Source of the DNA: Actinomadura barringtoniae
Lineage (GTDB): Bacteria > Actinomycetota > Actinomycetes > Streptosporangiales > Streptosporangiaceae
Direction of reading: 5' to 3'
DNA: 64,000 bases
Assembly (NCBI RefSeq): GCF_017573505.1
Contig: NZ_JAGEOJ010000021.1
Span: 144,882-208,881, forward strand
The notes below the pieces were generated by a model. It did not search any database. It had not been told where the DNA came from and saw only the letters and a list, made by a program, of their open reading frames with translations. Both the position numbers and the translations under genes were made by a program. Below, piece after piece: positions 59,386 through 64,000 of the stretch; the stretch's first letter is position 1; each line of letters begins with the position of its first letter.

Positions 59386-59545
59386 GGTAGCGGACAGCCC
59401 ACAGCGGTAGCGACCGCGCTACCACCCCCGCTACCCACCTGATCAGCGCGAATACCCGCAGGTAGCGGGTAGCGCGCCCCCTTCGCCCTGCCCGGAAACT
59501 CCGCCAGGAGGCACCGTGACCCCCTACGTCGCCGCTACCGCTACC
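59386..59545. promoter_or_regulatory. Candidate clt/TRS locus: eight GGTAGCG heptamers
   Basis: GGTAGCG occurs on the plus strand at 59386, 59406, 59461 and 59468, and on the minus strand at 59417-59423, 59429-59435, 59533-59539 and 59539-59545. Several are GGTAGCGG octamers. Eight copies in 160 bases is far above chance. The cluster begins 44 bases after the traB stop, exactly where clt regions with TraB recognition repeats lie in related elements. Confidence 0.65.
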
Positions 59546-59767
59546 CACACCGCCGGTACGCCCGCCCTCATCTTCATCGGCCTCCTGCTGCTCGCTGGAT
59601 ACGTCATCGGCTGCTGGATCTGGCCGTTCCGTGCCTGCACGCGCTGTGACGGCGCTGGCAAGTTCCGCTCGCCGTCCGGCCGTTCCTGGCGCTACTGCCA
59701 CCGCTGCGGCGGCAAGGGCGCTCAACTGCGCCTCGGCCGCCGCCTCTGGAACGGCCTCAAGCGCTAG
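59516..59767 (+). CDS. Membrane-anchored zinc-ribbon protein (83 aa)
   Basis: 83 residues from GTG 59516 (AGGAGG). A helix (~18-40) is followed by CTRCDGAGKFRSPSGRSWRYCHRCGGKG, two CxxCxG knuckles of DnaJ type. Short proteins of this kind are frequent between traB and rep in AICEs. Possible DNA or partner binding at the membrane. The last two TRS-like heptamers lie in its 5' end. Confidence 0.7.
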   Translation: MTPYVAATATHTAGTPALIFIGLLLLAGYVIGCWIWPFRACTRCDGAGKFRSPSGRSWRYCHRCGGKGAQLRLGRRLWNGLKR

Positions 59768-59815
59768 GGCAAGTTCGGCCGCCGCTCAAGCCTGCTCTCT
59801 ACGAGAGGACCCTCC

Positions 59816-61804
59816 TTGACCACGCCCCGCCTGCACGTCATCCAGGGCGACGACGCACCCGGCCCGGCCGAACTGGCCGAGTTCGTCCGGCCGCTCCCGC
59901 ACAACATCGAGGCCGAGCAACACACCCTCGGCGCGGCGATGCTGGCCCCGGCCGTCCTCGCTGAGATCGGCGAACTCCTGGACGGCACCGAGTTCTACCG
60001 CCCTGCCCACGGTCTGATCTGGTCGGCCATCCAGAGCCTGGACGACCGTGGCGCGCTCGCCGAACCGGTGGCGGTCGCCGCCGCCCTGGATCCGCGCGAC
60101 CTGGCTGCCATGGGTGGTGCCCCCTACCTGCACACCCTGATCAGCCGGGTGCCCACCGCCGCCAACGGCCCGTACTACGCCCACTTGGTGCGAGACCTGG
60201 CTTACGCCCGCCAGGTCGTCACCTCCGGCACGCGCCTTATGCAACTCGGCTACGCCGCGACCGGCGACACCCATGACGACCTACGCGGCGCCGTCGTCGC
60301 CGAGCTGGCCACCGTCACCAACCCCCAAGGCCGAGGCTGGGCCGAGCCCACGCCGCTTTCGGCCACCGCCGAGCTACCGCCGTTCCCGGTCTGGGCGTTC
60401 CCGGACTGGCTCGGCGAATACGCCGCCGGACTCGCTGAGGTCACCCAAACGCCGCCCGATCTCGCCGGGTCCCTCGCTCTCGCGGTCCTGGCCGTCGCCG
60501 CCGGCGGGAAGGTCTGGGCCCGCGCAACCACCTGGACCGAACCCACCAACCTGTTCACGCTCGTCGTGTTGCCGCCTGGCAACCGCAAGTCCGAGGTCTA
60601 CAAACACATGACCGCCCCGATCAAAGCCGCCGAGGCCGCCTTGGTCGAGCAGACCAAGCCCCTCATCGCCGAGGCCGTCATCGCGCGCAAGGTCGCCGAG
60701 GCCAACGCCGAGAAGACCGAGAAGGCGGCCACCGCCGCCCACGACCCCACACAGCGCGCCGTGGCCATGGACGAGGCCGCCGCCGCGCGCCTGGACCTGG
60801 ACCAGACGCCGATCCCCGCCGAGCCGTGCCTGTTCTCCGATGACGCCACGGTCGAACGGCTCACCAGCCACGTGGCCGAGCAGGGCGGCCGGTTCGCCAT
60901 CCTCTCGCCCGAGGGGGAGATCTTCTCCATCGCCGCCGGGCGCTACTCCGGCGCCCCGAACCTGGCCATCCTGAAATCCGGGCACGCGGGCGAAGAGATG
61001 CGCATCGACCGCATGGGACGCCCCTCCGAACGCATCACTGCCGCCACAATCACTCTGGGCATCTGCACCCAACCCGGCGTCCTGGCGCGTCTCGGCGAGA
61101 CCCCTCAGTTCGGCGAGCAGGGGCTGCTCGGCCGCCTGCTCTACTCGGTGCCCGTCTCACTGCTGGGCTTCCGCAACGAGCGGCCCGACCCGATGCCCGA
61201 GCATGTCCGCGACACCTACAGCGCCAACGTCCAAGCGCTCGTCTTGTCCCTGGCCGCCCTCGCCGAGCCCGCCACCCTGCACTTCGCGCCCGACGCCCAA
61301 GCCGCCATCCTCGACCTGGCCCGCGAACACGAGATCCGCCTCCGGCCCGGCACCGGCGACCTGGCCCACATGACCGACTGGGCAGGCAAATACATCGGCG
61401 CAGTCGTCCGCATCGCCGCCCTCCTCCACCTCGCCCAACATCACCGCGACGGCTGGGACCAACCCATCACCCTGGCCACCTTCACCAACGCCCGGCTCAT
61501 CGGCGAGTACTACACCCACCACGCCCAAGCCGCCTACGACGCCATCGGCGCCGACCCCGCCACCAACGACGCCCGCGCCCTCCTCGACTGGATCCAACGC
61601 ACCGCCACGACCCGCTTCACCGCCCGCGAGGTCATCCACGCCCTCAAGCGGTTCCGCAAGGTCGCCGACCTAGAGCCCGCCCTCCACGTCCTGGAATCCC
61701 ACGGCTGGATCCGCCGCCTACCGACCCCACCCAAGGCAGGCCCTGGACGCAAGGCCGGAACCACCTACGAAGCCCACCCCAACGCCATAGGCGACGTCTC
61801 GTGA
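59816..61804 (+). CDS. Replication protein: DnaB N-terminal domain fused to DUF3987
   Basis: 662 residues from TTG 59816 (GAGAGGACC). Residues ~27-125 are a DnaB-N-type domain (NIEAEQHTLGAAMLAPAVLAEIGELL, AAMGGAPYLHTLISRVPTAANG); ~200-560 is DUF3987 (helicase/primase-associated ATPase) with LPPGNRKSE as degenerate P-loop (~252). C-terminus winged (FTAREVIHALKRFRKVADLEPALHVLESHGWIRRL). Occupies the place of the AICE replication initiator. Confidence 0.82.
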   Translation: MTTPRLHVIQGDDAPGPAELAEFVRPLPHNIEAEQHTLGAAMLAPAVLAEIGELLDGTEFYRPAHGLIWSAIQSLDDRGALAEPVAVAAALDPRDLAAMGGAPYLHTLISRVPTAANGPYYAHLVRDLAYARQVVTSGTRLMQLGYAATGDTHDDLRGAVVAELATVTNPQGRGWAEPTPLSATAELPPFPVWAFPDWLGEYAAGLAEVTQTPPDLAGSLALAVLAVAAGGKVWARATTWTEPTNLFTLVVLPPGNRKSEVYKHMTAPIKAAEAALVEQTKPLIAEAVIARKVAEANAEKTEKAATAAHDPTQRAVAMDEAAAARLDLDQTPIPAEPCLFSDDATVERLTSHVAEQGGRFAILSPEGEIFSIAAGRYSGAPNLAILKSGHAGEEMRIDRMGRPSERITAATITLGICTQPGVLARLGETPQFGEQGLLGRLLYSVPVSLLGFRNERPDPMPEHVRDTYSANVQALVLSLAALAEPATLHFAPDAQAAILDLAREHEIRLRPGTGDLAHMTDWAGKYIGAVVRIAALLHLAQHHRDGWDQPITLATFTNARLIGEYYTHHAQAAYDAIGADPATNDARALLDWIQRTATTRFTAREVIHALKRFRKVADLEPALHVLESHGWIRRLPTPPKAGPGRKAGTTYEAHPNAIGDVS

Positions 61805-61853
61805 CCTGCCCGGCCGCCCTCACCGAGCGTCACCCGAGGCCCGCGCTCAACGG

Positions 61854-61921
61854 ACGGGTCTACGCGACAACAGGTCCACAGAATCCAACGAAATTCATTC
61901 TGTTGGATTCCGTAGACCCGT
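61854..61921. repeat. Nested inverted repeats between the replication gene and xis
   Basis: Outer arms ACGGGTCTACG (61854-61864) and CGTAGACCCGT (61911-61921) enclose inner arms GAATCCAAC (61881-61889) and GTTGGATTC (61902-61910) with a 12-base AT-rich loop; the left side has a 16-base bulge. Candidate replication origin or nick site of the element, less likely a terminator (no T-run). Confidence 0.55.
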
Positions 61922-62014
61922 TGACCGTTGCCCGACCTCCGCCCCATCCCAGACGTCCGCGACGTTCCGTGACCAGCGCTCCGACGCCGTTCCGTCTGAC
62001 CCGGAGGTTCCGCC

Positions 62015-62221
62015 GTGACCGCCCTCATCTCCGCAGACTCCGACCTTCTCCTGACCGTCGAGGAAGCTGCGCGCCGACTCAGGATCGGCCGCACTCAGAT
62101 GTACAGCCTCATCACGTCCGGCGAGGTCCAAAGCGTGACCATCGGCCGTCTGCGCCGAGTCCCCGCCGAGTGCCTCACCGCCTACGTCTCCGGCCTCATG
62201 GCCGCCGTTCAGCACAACTAG
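62015..62221 (+). CDS. xis: Excisionase (MerR-like HTH)
   Basis: 68 residues from GTG 62015 (GGAGG). LTVEEAARRLRIGRTQMYSLITSGEVQSVTIGRLRRVPAECLTAYV is the DNA-binding HTH of AICE excisionases. Ends 16 bases before the integrase start (GGAGGAG site), an obligate pair. Confidence 0.92.
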   Translation: MTALISADSDLLLTVEEAARRLRIGRTQMYSLITSGEVQSVTIGRLRRVPAECLTAYVSGLMAAVQHN

Positions 62222-62237
62222 CCGGAGGAGATCAATC

Positions 62238-63494
62238 ATGGGACGCAGTGCCAACGGACGGTCCAGCATCTACCAGGGCAAGGACGGGTACTGGCACGGC
62301 CGCGTGACGGTCGGAACGAAGGATGACGGCAAGCCTGACCGCCGCCACGTCATGTCCAAGCGCAAGGCAGTGGTGACGACGAAGGTCAAGGAGCTAGAGG
62401 AGCTCCGAGACAAGGGAAGGATGCCCAAGGCGGGGGACCGCTGGACGGTCGAGAAGTGGCTCCGCCACTGGATCGACAACATCGCCGTTCCTCCGACGAT
62501 CTCGGAGAACGCCCACTCCGGGTACCGCGTGGATGTCGAGAAGCACCTGATCCCCGGCCTCGGCGCCCACCGCCTGGACAAGCTCGCTCCGGAGCACTGC
62601 GAGAGGCTCTACGCCAAGATCCAAGAGCGCGGCCTCAAGGCCGGGACGGCACACCACGTGCATCGCACGCTGCGAAACGCGCTCAACGTGGCCGTCAAGC
62701 GACGTCACCTCGGCTCCAACCCTGTTCTACTCGCCACGGCGCCACGGCTGGACGAGGAGGAGCCAGAGCCGTACGAGATCGAAGAGATCAAGCGCCTGCT
62801 CAAGGTCGCGAAAGATCAGGAGCGGAACGGCGCACGCTGGGTCCTGGCGCTTGCCCTCGGACTCCGCCAGGGCGAGGCGCTGGGGCTCAAATGGCAGGAG
62901 GTAGACCTCGCTTCGGGCATGATCCGCATCCGACGCAACCGGCTACGCCCCAAGTACGCCCACGGATGCGAGGAGGCTCACCCATGCGGCCGAAAGGCCG
63001 GCTACTGCCCTCAGCGCAAGCAGACCCGGTCCGAGACTGGCCGTACCAAGTCGAAGGCCGGGCGCCGGATGATCGGCCTCCCCGCGCCGCTGGTGGATCT
63101 CCTCAAGGACCACCAAGCCAAGCAAGCAGCCGAGCGGGAGACGGCTCGGCAGATCTGGCACGAGGGCGGCTACGTCTTCACCAAGCCCGATGGGCAACCG
63201 CTCAACCCGAACACCGACTACCACGATTGGAAGGCCCTCCTGAAGGAGGCCGGACTCCGTGAAGCCCGTCTGCACGACGCCCGCCACACGGCCGCAACGG
63301 TGCTCCTCATCCTCCAAGTGCCTACCCCCTCGGCCATGGCGATCATGGGGTGGTCCAGTGCGTCGATGGCCAAGCGCTATCAGCACATGAGCGACGCCAT
63401 CCGGAGTGACGTGGCAACTCGCGTCGGGGGGCTTCTCTGGCGGCCCGATAGCGATGAGGACGGGCCAGACGACGACTCTGTCGAGGCCGCGTAG
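62238..63494 (+). CDS. int: Tyrosine site-specific integrase
   Basis: 418 residues. N-terminal arm-binding domain, SAM-like core-binding domain (~65-160), catalytic domain with Arg in LALGLRQGEALGL (~206), HDARHT (~347) and Tyr in MAKRYQHM (~380). A Cys-containing insertion (CEEAHPCGRKAGYCPQRKQT) is typical of actinomycete tRNA-targeting integrases. Expected to act at the tRNA-Ser(GGA) 3' half. Confidence 0.95.
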   Translation: MGRSANGRSSIYQGKDGYWHGRVTVGTKDDGKPDRRHVMSKRKAVVTTKVKELEELRDKGRMPKAGDRWTVEKWLRHWIDNIAVPPTISENAHSGYRVDVEKHLIPGLGAHRLDKLAPEHCERLYAKIQERGLKAGTAHHVHRTLRNALNVAVKRRHLGSNPVLLATAPRLDEEEPEPYEIEEIKRLLKVAKDQERNGARWVLALALGLRQGEALGLKWQEVDLASGMIRIRRNRLRPKYAHGCEEAHPCGRKAGYCPQRKQTRSETGRTKSKAGRRMIGLPAPLVDLLKDHQAKQAAERETARQIWHEGGYVFTKPDGQPLNPNTDYHDWKALLKEAGLREARLHDARHTAATVLLILQVPTPSAMAIMGWSSASMAKRYQHMSDAIRSDVATRVGGLLWRPDSDEDGPDDDSVEAA

Positions 63495-63507
63495 CGCCGC
63501 TCGTTGG

Positions 63508-63539
63508 GGAACGCGTCCAGCGACTGCTGGGCGCGTTCC
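63508..63539 (+). terminator. Hairpin after the integrase
   Basis: GGAACGCGTCCAGC (63508-63521) pairs with GCTGGGCGCGTTCC (63526-63539), 13 pairs plus one G-U, loop GACT. It ends the transfer/integration operon 13 bases after the stop. Confidence 0.75.
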
Positions 63540-63740
63540 TGCTGCCCCCGAATTCCTCGATCGACTGCTAAAGTGTGATCTGGCCAACACGCTGGCCTGA
63601 TCCGAGCAGCGAGTGCCCACGTCACTCCTGTGTCGAGGACAAGAGAACTCTGGACTCAGCGTGCTCATCCATCTCGCCCGTGTGTCCACGGATCGATAGG
63701 TGTGAAGTGACGTGGGGGCTTCACCGGAAGAAGATCGATC

Positions 63741-64000
63741 ATGGCTCGCAGTCAAGGGCGCAAGCGCAAGATCCAGTGGCTGATGGCGACTGAAGGCCTC
63801 AGCTACTCAGACGCTGTGCGCGAGTACAACCGACGGGCGTCTTCCAACTCGAAGCGTGCAAACTCCCCCGCTCCCGCCGGTGAGCGGTGGGCTCGGCTGG
63901 CGGTCTCGCCCGCGATGCGCAAGTTCGCTGAGGACTCGGAGCGGCGGCGGAAGGAGATCGTGGGCCTGACGGCCATGCCCGCGATGTTCCGGCTCGCCGA
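63741..64000 (+). CDS. Unassigned gene, runs off right edge
   Basis: From ATG 63741 the frame is open to the edge (86 codons): a basic N-terminus (SQGRKRKIQWLMATEGLSYSDAVREYNRR) and helical continuation. The WLMATEGLSYSDAVREY part looks like a short DNA- or partner-binding helix. Lies beyond the integrase, so the element continues. No family recognised. Confidence 0.55.
   Translation, partial: MARSQGRKRKIQWLMATEGLSYSDAVREYNRRASSNSKRANSPAPAGERWARLAVSPAMRKFAEDSERRRKEIVGLTAMPAMFRLA

Larger units (their letters stand above)
49744..64000. mobile_element. Actinomycete integrative and conjugative element (AICE), right end not in window
   Basis: From the tRNA-Ser remnant rightward come, in order, an accessory HNH gene, a leftward regulatory block, and a rightward block of Spd-like protein, TraB/FtsK, replication protein, excisionase and tyrosine integrase, the full AICE set for double-stranded transfer, replication, excision and integration. 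There is no relaxase or type IV secretion cluster. Integrase and excisionase stand together at the right, as usual near the attP arm, but no second tRNA half is seen by 64000. Confidence 0.85.

Noticed and set aside
63495..64000. Right attachment site of the element
   Set aside because: I searched by eye for the tRNA-Ser 3' half after the integrase and found none.

Overview
High-GC actinomycete DNA with GTG and TTG starts, a WhiB protein, snapalysin, XRE-MmyB regulators, an ECF42-type sigma factor and an actinomycete integrative and conjugative element (AICE). Gene content suggests a mycelial actinomycete (Streptosporangiales/Thermomonosporaceae-like, an inference only). No rRNA, CRISPR array, IS transposase or oriC is visible. 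About 1-49.7 kb is chromosome; from about 49.74 kb to beyond the right edge is an integrated element.

Chromosome, 0-22.8 kb: a secreted hydrolase cut by the left edge; a NarL-type two-component system; a truncated aldo/keto reductase; small clusters of oxidoreductases, hydrolases and efflux pumps next to XRE, LysR and TetR-type control; an Ada-AlkA fusion beside Ogt (alkylation repair); and an isolated DnaN paralogue. 22.8-49.7 kb: a 14-bp tandem array, a six-bladed propeller-like protein, an XRE-cupin regulator with a B3/4-domain protein and an EamA transporter, a PATAN/roadblock trio, a snapalysin, a MEDS/STAS protein, tRNA-Ser(CGA) with tadA and two TadA-associated paralogues, upp, a PH-domain protein with a tiny membrane protein, a GntR regulator, CynX and Fsr-like transporters, a YpfJ-like peptidase, a TetR-controlled SnoaL gene with two clear operators, and an ECF42 module preceded by two near-identical predicted promoters.

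Element, 49.74 kb to beyond 64 kb: its left end is the 3' half of a tRNA-Ser(GGA) next to a chromosomal terminator. Inside are an HNH protein resembling the nuclease half of CBASS Cap5; a leftward block (72-aa Cys/Tyr-rich peptide, 154-aa protein, XRE-DUF5753, DUF6879, 76-aa protein, guanylate-kinase-like protein, and a GntR helix-turn-helix fused to a P-loop kinase); and a rightward conjugation/replication block (47-aa membrane peptide, WhiB, 70-aa coiled protein, DUF2637/Spd-like protein, FtsK/TraB translocase, membrane zinc ribbon, DnaB_N-DUF3987 replication protein, excisionase, tyrosine integrase). The GntR-kinase gene is divergent from the transfer block across a palindrome-rich region, the position of a Kor-type repressor. 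Eight GGTAGCG heptamers start just behind the TraB stop codon and look like a clt/TRS transfer locus. The right attachment site is not in the window.

A recurring feature is short GC-rich tandem repeats, both between genes and in frame inside linkers or tails of proteins (response regulator, two EamA transporters, B3/4 protein, AraC regulator, SDR). The most original candidates are the GntR-kinase/guanylate-kinase pair as a ligand-gated conjugation switch, the TRS-like cluster, the HNH protein lacking a SAVED domain, and the duplicated ECF42 promoter.
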